Shown piece after piece: positions 17,615 to 25,637 of a stretch of 64,000 nucleotides of DNA (positions within the stretch are counted from its first letter, which is position 1; every line of letters begins with the position of its first letter). Position numbers and translations under genes: made by a program. Under the pieces are notes generated by a model that made no database searches, was not told the DNA's origin, and saw only the letters and a list, made by a program, of their open reading frames with translations. The DNA comes from RGIG3528 sp045598045 (GTDB lineage Bacteria; Bacillota; Clostridia; Lachnospirales; Lachnospiraceae): the NCBI GenBank assembly GCA_045598045.1, contig JAZLLG010000044.1:1-64000 (forward strand). The letters are read 5' to 3'.

Positions 17615-18253
17615 CTATTTCTCTTTTTCCTTTTTTGTCATCTCGGCCATCGCCCCGGTTCCTCCCTCGACAACCCCTTCTGCTCTAAACACTTTGAAAA
17701 TTGTACCGAAGAAGCATCTGACATCCATAGCAACGCCTTCCTTTTGGACATATTCCCCGTCAAATCGCGCTTTCACAGGGATTTCCAATTCATCACGTCC
17801 ATTGATTTGTGCCCATCCTGTAAGCCCGGGTTTTACATCATTTGCACCATATTTTTCTCTTTCTTCGATAAGGTCATCCTGATTCCAAAGAGCAGGTCTT
17901 GGACCTATAATCGACATATCTCCCTTTAAGATATTGAACAATTGGGGCAGTTCGTCAAGCGAAAACTTACGAAGTGTCTTCCCGCATTTAAGAAGATAAG
18001 CATCCGGATTTTCCAACATATGGGTCGGAACGTCATGTGGAGTATCAAGTCGCATGCTGCGAAACTTCTTCAACGAAAAAAACGTGATTTCACCATTTTT
18101 CTTTTTCCCGACCCGCCTTTGAACAAAAAGTACCGGGCCCGGGTCTTCGCATTTGATAACAATAGCAATTATCAGCATTGGAACCGCCAAAATAAAAATA
18201 CCGCATAGTGAACCTATTATGTCTATAATACGTTTTACAAAATGCTTATACAT
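17615..18253 (-). CDS. Priming sugar-1-phosphate transferase (bacterial sugar transferase family)
   Basis: Protein of 212 aa with one N-terminal membrane segment (residues about 10-32), then the catalytic domain of polyprenyl-phosphate hexose-1-phosphate transferases: PVLFVQRRVGKKK, KKFRSMRLDT, the DELPQLFNILKGDMS core with its Asp-Glu pair, and GLTGWAQINGRDE. It is the short single-domain form (EpsL/CapM type). It starts repeat-unit synthesis on undecaprenyl phosphate. AAGGT lies before the ATG. It follows the chain-length protein gene after 40 bases and precedes the epimerase gene by 19. A second, long-form transferase exists at 44129-45520. Confidence 0.92.
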   Translation of the reverse strand: MYKHFVKRIIDIIGSLCGIFILAVPMLIIAIVIKCEDPGPVLFVQRRVGKKKNGEITFFSLKKFRSMRLDTPHDVPTHMLENPDAYLLKCGKTLRKFSLDELPQLFNILKGDMSIIGPRPALWNQDDLIEEREKYGANDVKPGLTGWAQINGRDELEIPVKARFDGEYVQKEGVAMDVRCFFGTIFKVFRAEGVVEGGTGAMAEMTKKEKEK

Positions 18254-18293
18254 TCAAGACCTTCTAATTTCCAATATCAAATAAAATAGTAAC

Positions 18294-19697
18294 CTATCTC
18301 GCAATTACATTCACAAACATCACGCCCAACACCTTAGTCTTTCTATCCTTAAGCTGCTTAATCATTTGAGTGATGTTTTCCCTTCTCGACTCACGGCACT
18401 TTACAACAATAATTACGTTTGATGCCTCTGTGCTTTCAACAGCAGACTGATAATCCGAAAGAATATTTCCTGCTGCATAAATCTTTTCGTTGGTGCCCGT
18501 CATTTCTTTTGCAAGCTCTTCCAATTCGTTTTCGTCAATATCACTTACCAAAGCAGTCTTCCCGTTCCCGGACGCTTCGCTTTCTTCCGCGAGTTTTGCA
18601 GCATGCATGGCAATTATCTTCACGCGCTGTTCATATTCACTGCGATTTACCTTAACGTCAAAACACCTCATGATAAGTGCATCAAAGCCCTTTGTTGTCT
18701 TTTTGTTTTCAGGGAGTTCTCCCAAAGACCGTACGTCTTTGTCAAATGATTCTTCTCCGTAAACACGCTGGGTCAATATGTATTTTACACAGAAAAACAT
18801 ACCAAGTACAAGACAGGCTGCAATGCCTCCGATAAGGAAGAACTTAATGGATTTTTTTATAACCCCTGAAGCAGTCACAACGGGAACCGTTATACCCTTC
18901 TCTTTCTTTTCCCACTCAGCAAGTTTTGATTGAAGCGAGCCAAGCTCTGCTGTGAGAGAATCCGATTTATCACGATTTTCGGCCTGCATTCTTTCCAGTT
19001 CGGGGTTCACCTTGGAAAATGCTGAAATGTCTGAAGCCGTAAGAGTGTGTTCGCCGATTGTTGTGTTTATAAAGTCATATCTTTTCCTGATTTCGCTTTC
19101 AAATAATCTTAAAAGAGACTTACATCTGTCCTCTGTATCGGCAACTACCGAAACCTTAATTGAATACCTGCTTTCGCTTACTTCAACCGTCGCAAGTTCC
19201 CGGAGATACGTTGCTTTTGCGAAATCAAGCTTGTTTTCCTTTATTATTGCTTCATAGAAAGAATCCGGAGTTACATAATCGGAATATGCGTAGCAAATCC
19301 GTTTTGCAGGATTTTCATTCTGAACGGAAGATCCCGGCATAATCTGATAATCCGTGTCAATATACATATTCAGTATGCCGGTCCATTGCTCCTTAGGGTT
19401 AATTTCCATCATCCAGGAATTTTCATTGTATTCCTGTTGATCGGCCAGACTTCTTTCGGCTTTTTTTATGTCATTGTTGATTTGAGTGCCTTCTTCCTTC
19501 CAGGCGGCAACTTCAGCTTCATAATCTGCCTGAAGCTTTTTTACTTCCTCAGGACCGGAAATCCGAATCGCATATTTGGCAGCTGCAACACCGCCGGCAA
19601 GTACTGCTATGATTACTGAAATAATTACAATGCACCGCCATTTGAGGCATGCAACCAAAAGCATCTCAAGTAAATTGATTTCACGTTCTTCGTTCAT
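18294..19697 (-). CDS. Wzz/CapA-type chain-length regulator with degenerate tyrosine-kinase-like tail
   Basis: Membrane protein of 467 aa. The Wzz-like part has a first membrane segment at about residues 22-40 (CIVIISVIIAVLAGG), a mostly helical outside region with coiled-coil stretches, and a second segment around 285-305 (FFLIGGIAACLVLG). After it comes a cytoplasmic domain of about 150 residues whose end (NVIIVVKCRESRRENI, then KVLGVMFVNV) looks like the C-terminal half of bacterial tyrosine kinases, but without a proper Walker A or tyrosine cluster. It is expected to set polysaccharide length. The start at 19697 is preferred for its AAAGGAAG site; an upstream ATG at 19766 would overlap the dehydratase gene by 37 bases. 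Confidence 0.8.
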   Translation of the reverse strand: MNEEREINLLEMLLVACLKWRCIVIISVIIAVLAGGVAAAKYAIRISGPEEVKKLQADYEAEVAAWKEEGTQINNDIKKAERSLADQQEYNENSWMMEINPKEQWTGILNMYIDTDYQIMPGSSVQNENPAKRICYAYSDYVTPDSFYEAIIKENKLDFAKATYLRELATVEVSESRYSIKVSVVADTEDRCKSLLRLFESEIRKRYDFINTTIGEHTLTASDISAFSKVNPELERMQAENRDKSDSLTAELGSLQSKLAEWEKKEKGITVPVVTASGVIKKSIKFFLIGGIAACLVLGMFFCVKYILTQRVYGEESFDKDVRSLGELPENKKTTKGFDALIMRCFDVKVNRSEYEQRVKIIAMHAAKLAEESEASGNGKTALVSDIDENELEELAKEMTGTNEKIYAAGNILSDYQSAVESTEASNVIIVVKCRESRRENITQMIKQLKDRKTKVLGVMFVNVIAR

Positions 19698-19729
19698 CTT
19701 CGTCTTCCTTTTTGTTATTTTGACAATAG

Positions 19730-21736
19730 TCAGTCCTTCTTCGCGTTTTCTATGTCTGCAAGACAATTAAGTTCTTCCGGCGAATGATATGTCGGAACCG
19801 TACATTTAATCGCTTCAATAACACTGTCATGATAACCTGACATAAAACCTTCAAACTTGCCGTCGAGTCCTCCTTCAATAGCATTGGAAAGAATCTTCAG
19901 CTTTTCATCAATTTCTTCTCTCGTCAGTCCTTTATCACGTTCAATAAAAATCTTCTCATTGAAAGTCTTTGACAGTTCCTCGTTCTTCATAAGAAGTTCT
20001 TCGTAAAGCTTTTCTCCGGGACGAAGTCCGACTTCAACAATGTCAATATCCACATATGGTTTATAGCCCGAAAGCTTTATCATGTTTTCCGCAAGGTCAA
20101 GAATCTTAACGGGACTGCCCATATCAAGTACAAAGAGTTCCCCGTTCTTTGCCATTGCACACGTTTCCATAACAAGGCCGACAGCTTCGGGGATTGTCAT
20201 GAAATATCTTATGATGCGCTTGTCGGTGATTGTTACCGGCCCACCTGCGGCAATCTGTTTTTTGAAAAGAGGAATAACGGAACCGTTTGAACCAAGCACA
20301 TTGCCAAAGCGCACTGCTGTAAACTCCGTCTTTGAATGCGTTCTGCACTGAATAATCATCTCACACAGACGCTTCGATGCGCCCATAATGTTTGTGGGAT
20401 TGACAGCTTTGTCTGTGCTTACCAGAAGGAACTTTTCAACGCCGTATTTTTCAGCCATATTTGCAACGTTGTACGTTCCGTAGACATTATTCTTAATAGC
20501 TTCACAGCCCGAATGCTCCATAAGCGGCACATGTTTATGTGCAGCAGCATGAAATACAATTTGCGGGCGATGTTCCCTAAATACTTCATCCAGACGTTTA
20601 TCATCACGAACGGAAGCAATAATAACCTCCAGATTTAGTTTGTCTCCATACTCTCTGACAAGTTCCTGCTGTATATCATATGCATTGTTTTCGTATATAT
20701 CAAGAATAACGAGCTTTTTCGGAGAAAGTTTTGCAATCTGTCGGCACAATTCCGAACCAATGCTTCCGCCGCCGCCTGTGACAAGAACGCATTTGCCTTT
20801 ATAAAATTCAACTGTTTTTTCAGATTTAACCTTAATCGTATCACGAAATAAAAGGTCCTCAATACTGAATTCTCGAAGAGTCGGCCTATTGAAGCCTTTT
20901 CCGTCAGATTCGTTGCCCATTCGGAAATCATACAGCTTTATCTTACATTCGGTCTTTTTGTATAATTCGTATAGCCTGGCAAGATTTTCGGGCGAAGCAT
21001 CCGGCATTGCAATAACGATTTCACGAACATGCAAATTTTTTATCGTACCAATAATGTTTTCACTTTCCCGATAAATTCTGACGCCATGAATTTCAGACCC
21101 GATTTTTCGTGAATCCGTATCAATAAACATAACAGGGTAATAAGGGCTTTCAGGGTTTCTGAGAAGATCTACCGCCAGGGATGCGCCCTCATTTCCCGCG
21201 CCTACAATTGCAATATTGATACGATGTACGTCTGACTTATCCCCGAACCAAAAACGACGTAGTGTGCTCTTTTCAGTGCTGGAGCCTATACGAGCGTACA
21301 ACAGCTGGTAAAACAAGCGGCTTCCTATCGTTGTAAGATTAATCATCATTATCGTAATCAATGTATAGGAAAAACCAACGTATATCGAATGAATCCACAA
21401 TCGTCCAATAAAGAAGAACACTATCCCCGCAAGTGCATCACTTACAATAAGCTTTGCGTAAAGCTTTGCATCTGCGTACCGCAATACGGAATTGTACATT
21501 GAAAGCGTAAACCTTATCACAATAATTAAAAAGTAAAGAACCACGATTTTTCTGAAGCTGAATGCTCCGTTAATTGCCATGGAGCTTACAGCAAGCTTTG
21601 ACAAATAACCAATCAAAAGCCAGACACCGGCTATAATGCCCGTATCAATCAAAATAAGTTCAAGACTTCTGCTCGAAAGCAGTCTTCTTGTGTTATTTGC
21701 CAGTCTTTCGCTTTCCTTCAAAAATTGTCGATTCAT
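19730..21736 (-). CDS. Membrane-bound nucleotide-sugar 4,6-dehydratase (FlaA1/CapD/EpsC type)
   Basis: Protein of 668 aa with four N-terminal membrane segments (to about residue 145), a first Rossmann-like domain (IAIVGAGNEGASLAVDL), then the SDR dehydratase domain with VLVTGGGGSIGSELC. Catalytic STDKA and MGASKR are present: as in other long-form enzymes, Met stands where SDRs usually have Tyr and the Thr-Asp-Lys triad does the work. It likely converts UDP-GlcNAc to the 4-keto-6-deoxy sugar, the first step to bacillosamine, QuiNAc or FucNAc-type sugars. It lies between the ligase-like gene and the chain-length gene; nine bases separate it from the former. Confidence 0.93.
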   Translation of the reverse strand: MNRQFLKESERLANNTRRLLSSRSLELILIDTGIIAGVWLLIGYLSKLAVSSMAINGAFSFRKIVVLYFLIIVIRFTLSMYNSVLRYADAKLYAKLIVSDALAGIVFFFIGRLWIHSIYVGFSYTLITIMMINLTTIGSRLFYQLLYARIGSSTEKSTLRRFWFGDKSDVHRINIAIVGAGNEGASLAVDLLRNPESPYYPVMFIDTDSRKIGSEIHGVRIYRESENIIGTIKNLHVREIVIAMPDASPENLARLYELYKKTECKIKLYDFRMGNESDGKGFNRPTLREFSIEDLLFRDTIKVKSEKTVEFYKGKCVLVTGGGGSIGSELCRQIAKLSPKKLVILDIYENNAYDIQQELVREYGDKLNLEVIIASVRDDKRLDEVFREHRPQIVFHAAAHKHVPLMEHSGCEAIKNNVYGTYNVANMAEKYGVEKFLLVSTDKAVNPTNIMGASKRLCEMIIQCRTHSKTEFTAVRFGNVLGSNGSVIPLFKKQIAAGGPVTITDKRIIRYFMTIPEAVGLVMETCAMAKNGELFVLDMGSPVKILDLAENMIKLSGYKPYVDIDIVEVGLRPGEKLYEELLMKNEELSKTFNEKIFIERDKGLTREEIDEKLKILSNAIEGGLDGKFEGFMSGYHDSVIEAIKCTVPTYHSPEELNCLADIENAKKD

Positions 21737-21744
21737 ATATCAAA

Positions 21745-23586
21745 TCAACCCTTTCGAGTTCTTTTCACAATCTCATTAACAACAATTCCACACCCCAAAA
21801 TCACCCAATACAGAGGTGTCAGGCAAGGCAGTGAATCATTTGCTATACCGTTACCAAGGAATCCCACAATTCCTGCCATACAAGCGATTCCGATAAACTC
21901 AAGATAATAAGTCAGTTTCTTATTGAAATAAGTTTTGAAACAATCAACTATATACCATACCGCAAAAATCAGGAATGCTACAAGAGAAAGGAATCCTGTA
22001 TTTATCCACATCTGAATAAACAGATTGTGTGGGCGCGAGAAAAACAATGTTTCTTGAGAAGTAGCAATTTTGTATCCGTAATCATCTCCCGCTGCGTATA
22101 CAGCAAATGGATAATTATCCGGGCCGGCGCCAATGAAGATATATTTCATCGAAACAGGCAGAAACTGGCTCCACGAATAACCTCGACCCGAGGCAAAGCT
22201 TTTGTGATTTTTGAATAATCCTCCCAAAATAATACTTTCATCCATATTACCGAAAGGATTTACAATTTGGTAGTTACCGGATTTAACCTGATTGGAAAAG
22301 CCAAGCGCATATCCCGCAACGTTGAGTTTTACACCCTCATAACCCTTTGAATACTCAAAGACTTCAGCTGATATTCTATCGCCGTTATGCGTCTGAAATG
22401 CATCGTAGAATTTATTTTTGCTATTAAGCGCAAGCGGCTTCAGAGCCATACCGTCCTCAACCACATTAACAACTGTTTCTTCATCTTCCTTTGAAAAACG
22501 AAATTCAAAAACAGAACCCTTATACACGATTTTTACACAATCACCGGTTGTATCAACACCTTGAAGTTTAAAATTATCTTCTTTTATTGTGAGGGCATTT
22601 ATTATTCTTTGAGGATTTGCTGCCGGAACATAATCAATTACCAGCTTTCCGGCAAGAATAACTGCCAAAAAGGCAGGAATGGCGATGTACCATTTCTTAA
22701 ACAAAATACCCGACCATGTTCTGAACGCGAACAGAATCATAAAAATGAACACACCTGCGCAGATGATGACGCCGGTTTTTGAACCCGAAAACACAAGACA
22801 TACTAAAAGAGAAGCACATATAACAAGTGCAATAAGCTTTTTCCATATTTTTTTTGTAACAAATAAGAACGTAAGTATTACAGGAAGAACAAGCGCAACA
22901 TACGGGCCCAAATAGTTTGGATTGTAAAGCGTCGAGGAAACCCTTCCCTGTTCAAAAGTCATTTGTATTTTTCCCTGACTTCTTTGAGCAGCACTCAACA
23001 TCAAATATTGCATTGGTTTCCAATTCGACGGCTCGATTTTACAAGCCTGAAGAACACCATAAAGCGAGACAAAGAGCACGCCGGCTAAAAAAGCAACTAA
23101 AAGAGCCTTCAAATCCTTCTCTTTCTTTACTACAAGAGGAACATTTAATGCAATCGTTCCATATCCTAGCAAAACATAAACCGGTTCACCTTGCCCGAAC
23201 TCTCCGTGAAGAGCAGCAGTTTTATTTACTGCAAAAACAGCAGATGCAATAACAAGTACAATGTACGCAAGAATAGGCCAGTAGCGCTTCAGAAACGCAA
23301 TCTTTTCCCACTTACTAAGCCTGATAAATATATATATATTGCAAAGGGCCATCACGGCTCCAATAACGCCGATTACATATCCTTTCCAGACAAGAGCAAA
23401 GTCCACATATTGTGTGGGTCCGGAATACCAGGGATAATACGGATAATGCGTATCTTTTATAGTCAGTCGCATTATTGCGGGCACAACCGCAACAACTAAA
23501 ATAAGAGGAATAAGCCACCAATTAAATGAGTGTTCATCAGTAACTCTTTCCCCTTTTTTATTCTGGTTTTTATTATAACCCGACAC
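21745..23586 (-). CDS. O-antigen ligase/Wzy-family membrane protein with large outside insert
   Basis: Protein of 613 aa with about 11-13 membrane segments and the Wzy_C-like region near the C-terminus (SRPHNLFIQMWINTGFLSLV). The His-Asn in this loop is typical of ligases and polymerases. Unusually, a hydrophilic beta-rich stretch of about 170 residues (roughly 320-490) sits in the major outside loop before this motif. It may polymerise the repeat unit or ligate finished polymer to the cell wall; since a second Wzy-like protein exists in the operon, the two may divide these roles. GTG start with GTGAGGAA upstream. First gene of the polysaccharide operon; a possible but weak promoter (TAAAAT near 23629) precedes it. 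Confidence 0.8.
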   Translation of the reverse strand: MSGYNKNQNKKGERVTDEHSFNWWLIPLILVVAVVPAIMRLTIKDTHYPYYPWYSGPTQYVDFALVWKGYVIGVIGAVMALCNIYIFIRLSKWEKIAFLKRYWPILAYIVLVIASAVFAVNKTAALHGEFGQGEPVYVLLGYGTIALNVPLVVKKEKDLKALLVAFLAGVLFVSLYGVLQACKIEPSNWKPMQYLMLSAAQRSQGKIQMTFEQGRVSSTLYNPNYLGPYVALVLPVILTFLFVTKKIWKKLIALVICASLLVCLVFSGSKTGVIICAGVFIFMILFAFRTWSGILFKKWYIAIPAFLAVILAGKLVIDYVPAANPQRIINALTIKEDNFKLQGVDTTGDCVKIVYKGSVFEFRFSKEDEETVVNVVEDGMALKPLALNSKNKFYDAFQTHNGDRISAEVFEYSKGYEGVKLNVAGYALGFSNQVKSGNYQIVNPFGNMDESIILGGLFKNHKSFASGRGYSWSQFLPVSMKYIFIGAGPDNYPFAVYAAGDDYGYKIATSQETLFFSRPHNLFIQMWINTGFLSLVAFLIFAVWYIVDCFKTYFNKKLTYYLEFIGIACMAGIVGFLGNGIANDSLPCLTPLYWVILGCGIVVNEIVKRTRKG

Positions 23587-23950
23587 TTTATTTCCTCACA
23601 AGATTTGATTATTCTTTAGTAATTTTACCATATATAAAGAAATAATAAAACCTTATATTTCATCTTTTAGGCGTGGACCAAAAAGTTGTTCTTATCAAAT
23701 TTTGCAAAAAGCGGCATCGTGAACGTAACCTTGCCCCACTCCCTTGTACTAATGAGTTTGCATTTGCACAGAACATAATTGCCCCCCATTCTGATCTTAT
23801 AATTTGCCTTTTCGCGAAATTTTAGTCAACGCTACCGTTAATGACGGTTCAGACATTTCGAGCTTATGGATTTTTTATGCAACCTGACGTGAACTACTTT
23901 GACTTCTATATGTCCGAGTAGTTCACTCATCAAAAAATTATGGCATAAAA
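23587..23950. other. Intergenic region without a recognised gene
   Basis: A 364-base AT-rich spacer between the polysaccharide operon and the DUF4143 ATPase gene. It has no open frame of convincing length. It contains an ACCGT-N5-ACGGT hairpin near 23835 and a perfect 10-bp inverted repeat at 23889-23926. It may hold the operon promoter next to 23600-23660 and decayed DNA of unknown origin. Confidence 0.5.
23889..23926. repeat. Inverted repeat after the DUF4143 ATPase gene
   Basis: GTGAACTACT and AGTAGTTCAC pair perfectly, with an inner GAC/GTC continuing the stem. It lies 25 bases after the stop codon of the ATPase gene. With no clear T run following it on the minus strand it is a weak terminator or a protein-binding palindrome. 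Confidence 0.6.
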
Positions 23951-25225
23951 TTAATCTTTCAAACAACCAATAGGAACAACAAATACGCCATCATGTCTGC
24001 AGTATGCATAATCACCTGTCCCGGTAAGCACCATAAGAAAAGATGGCTTGTTCATTTTTGTGGTATCAATTTTTGCCTCCATAGATTTTAAGCTTGCTGC
24101 CCCTCCCTCAATCAGCATATCTCCACCCAGTTTAATTTCAATCAAACCATATTTTCCATTTTTCAGATGAACAACTGCATCACATTCCTGTCCATCCTTG
24201 TCACGATAATGGTATACTTCGCCATTCAATGCATCTGCAAAAACGCGTAAATCTCTAATACACAAAGTCTCAAATAGAAAACCAAAAGTTTTCAGGTCAT
24301 TTAACAAATCCTTTGGCCCAATTCCCAATGCTGCTACAGCGATTGACGGGTCAATATAATACCGAGTGTCAGAAGACCGAATTGCTGTCTTAGAGCGCAG
24401 ATTCGGATTCCATGCGGGCATATCTTCCACCACAAAAATTTTTCTTAGCGCATTCAGATAAGAAGCAACTGTTTCCTCGTTGATGGTTGCCTCATCATTA
24501 GTCGCGATATCCTGCGCCAATACCGTATTGGGCACCTGACCTCCCTGATTTCTGGCGTAGGACCTCATCAGTCTGCGAACACGTTCAGGGTTCTTATGTA
24601 CATTGTCTGCTCTGTTAATATCAGAACGAACGACGGCATCATAATAATCCATGGCCTGATCCAGCGCAATTTCATCTCGCATATTCACAGCCTGAGGCCA
24701 TCCGCCTCGACACACAAGAAAAGCCAAGCGCTCAATATCAAGAGATGAGTCTGCATCAACCTCTGTTTCACCATCAAAAAGAGTTTTCAAACTAACCATT
24801 CCATTAGAGTCTCCTGACTCATAAAGGCTCATAGGTCTCATGGTTAACCATGTAAAACGACCTGTTCCAGAATGTGTAATCTCTTTGCTGGCCACAGGTA
24901 CGGCGGATCCGGTAAGAACAAATTGTCCAAGTTCTCCCCGATGATCAACCTCAAAACGAATAGCATCCCACAGTTTTGGAGCAAGCTGCCATTCGTCAAT
25001 CAGTCTCGGTGTTTCTCCTTTCAGCAATCGCTTTGGATTTAATTCGGACATGGTAATATTCTGTTCTTTCTTCTCTGGATCATCCATATAAAGAACACTG
25101 GCAGCAAGTTGCTCAGCAGTTGTAGTCTTACCGCACCATTTAGGTCCCTCAATCAAAACCGCACCTTTGCCTTCTAATTTCCGTCTTAATATATCATCTG
25201 CAATTCTTTTCCTGTAATCCTTCAA
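23951..25225 (-). CDS. AAA_14/DUF4143 ATPase
   Basis: Protein of 424 aa of the widespread family of P-loop ATPases with a C-terminal DUF4143 domain. Walker A is GPKWCGKTT near residue 26, Walker B is RLIDEWQ, and a sensor-like LTGSAVPV follows. The C-terminal part has an acidic residue and EIK spaced as in PD-(D/E)XK nuclease-like folds (CDAVVHLKNGKYGLIEIK). Members often occur in several copies per genome and their cellular role is unresolved. The start is TTG with GAGGTGG upstream. It has a near-consensus promoter preceded by three 23-bp tandem repeats. A second family member is at 28995-30332, on the other side of the surface-protein gene. Confidence 0.88.
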   Translation of the reverse strand: MKDYRKRIADDILRRKLEGKGAVLIEGPKWCGKTTTAEQLAASVLYMDDPEKKEQNITMSELNPKRLLKGETPRLIDEWQLAPKLWDAIRFEVDHRGELGQFVLTGSAVPVASKEITHSGTGRFTWLTMRPMSLYESGDSNGMVSLKTLFDGETEVDADSSLDIERLAFLVCRGGWPQAVNMRDEIALDQAMDYYDAVVRSDINRADNVHKNPERVRRLMRSYARNQGGQVPNTVLAQDIATNDEATINEETVASYLNALRKIFVVEDMPAWNPNLRSKTAIRSSDTRYYIDPSIAVAALGIGPKDLLNDLKTFGFLFETLCIRDLRVFADALNGEVYHYRDKDGQECDAVVHLKNGKYGLIEIKLGGDMLIEGGAASLKSMEAKIDTTKMNKPSFLMVLTGTGDYAYCRHDGVFVVPIGCLKD

Positions 25226-25255
25226 CTGACCACCTCATCTCTATTTTGTTTCTAT

Positions 25256-25284
25256 ATTATATGTCAAATCATTTAGATTATCAA
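25256..25284 (-). promoter_or_regulatory. Promoter of the minus-strand DUF4143 ATPase
   Basis: Minus strand: TTGATA (25284-25279), 17-nt spacer, TATAAT (25261-25256). The -35 box abuts the first of three tandem repeats, which therefore sit in the position of activator or repressor sites. Confidence 0.75.
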
Positions 25285-25285
25285 T

Positions 25286-25354
25286 AATTTTCCGACGACT
25301 GACGTGATATTTTTCCGATGATTGGCGTTGGATTTTTCCGATTTTCGGCGCAGC
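25286..25354. repeat. Three 23-bp imperfect tandem repeats upstream of the ATPase promoter
   Basis: Units at 25286-25308, 25309-25331 and 25332-25354 share the plus-strand core ATTTTTCCGAYGAYTGRCG, with the third unit more diverged. They lie directly upstream of the -35 box. The period of 23 bp is about two helical turns, as in arrays of regulator sites. Confidence 0.65.
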
Positions 25355-25445
25355 ATTTACAAACCGCCTTCACATTTGGCTCTTACAATCCCCTTTCTTT
25401 TTTCATACATCTCGCGTGCTTCTCTCGCTCGATGTTTGTTTGCTC

Positions 25446-25565
25446 ATAACCCACCGGCCGCTTTTGCGGCTACCATATATAAAAAGCATATGGCCCACTT
25501 ACAAGCAAGCTTGTAGTGGGCCATATGCTTTTTATATATGGCGGCTTCGCCGCCAGGTGGGTTAT
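25446..25565. repeat. 120-nt three-lobed inverted repeat (cruciform)
   Basis: Outer arms ATAACCCACC (25446-25455) and GGTGGGTTAT (25556-25565) pair perfectly. Inside are a small hairpin GCCGC-TTTT-GCGGC (25457-25470), a long central hairpin with 27 perfect base pairs (25473-25499 with 25515-25541) extended by about seven more pairs past a one-base bulge, and a second small hairpin CGGC-TTCG-CCG (25542-25553). Both strands can fold the same way. It lies between the ATPase gene and the terminator of the surface-protein gene. It could be a small non-autonomous element, a recombination site or a structured RNA tail; no coding potential is seen. Confidence 0.85.
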
Positions 25566-25578
25566 TCGCTATTCATAC

Positions 25579-25607
25579 AAAAACCTCACCCTCCGGAGAG
25601 GGTGAGG
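25579..25607 (-). terminator. Terminator of the surface-protein gene
   Basis: On the minus strand CCTCACCCTC-tccg-GAGGGTGAGG is followed by TTTTTG, about 30 bases after the stop codon at 25638. A strong rho-independent terminator, fitting a highly expressed gene. Confidence 0.9.
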
Positions 25608-25637
25608 AAAATCTTTTAAAGATTAATTGTTTGAGAA

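Noticed and set aside
23830..23925. Small plus-strand frame of 26 codons in the intergenic region before the DUF4143 gene
   Set aside because: No ribosome site and its end forms the inverted repeat; no family resemblance.
25322..25619. Plus-strand open frames across the cruciform
   Set aside because: They read through the inverted repeat and the terminator and have no ribosome site or family similarity.
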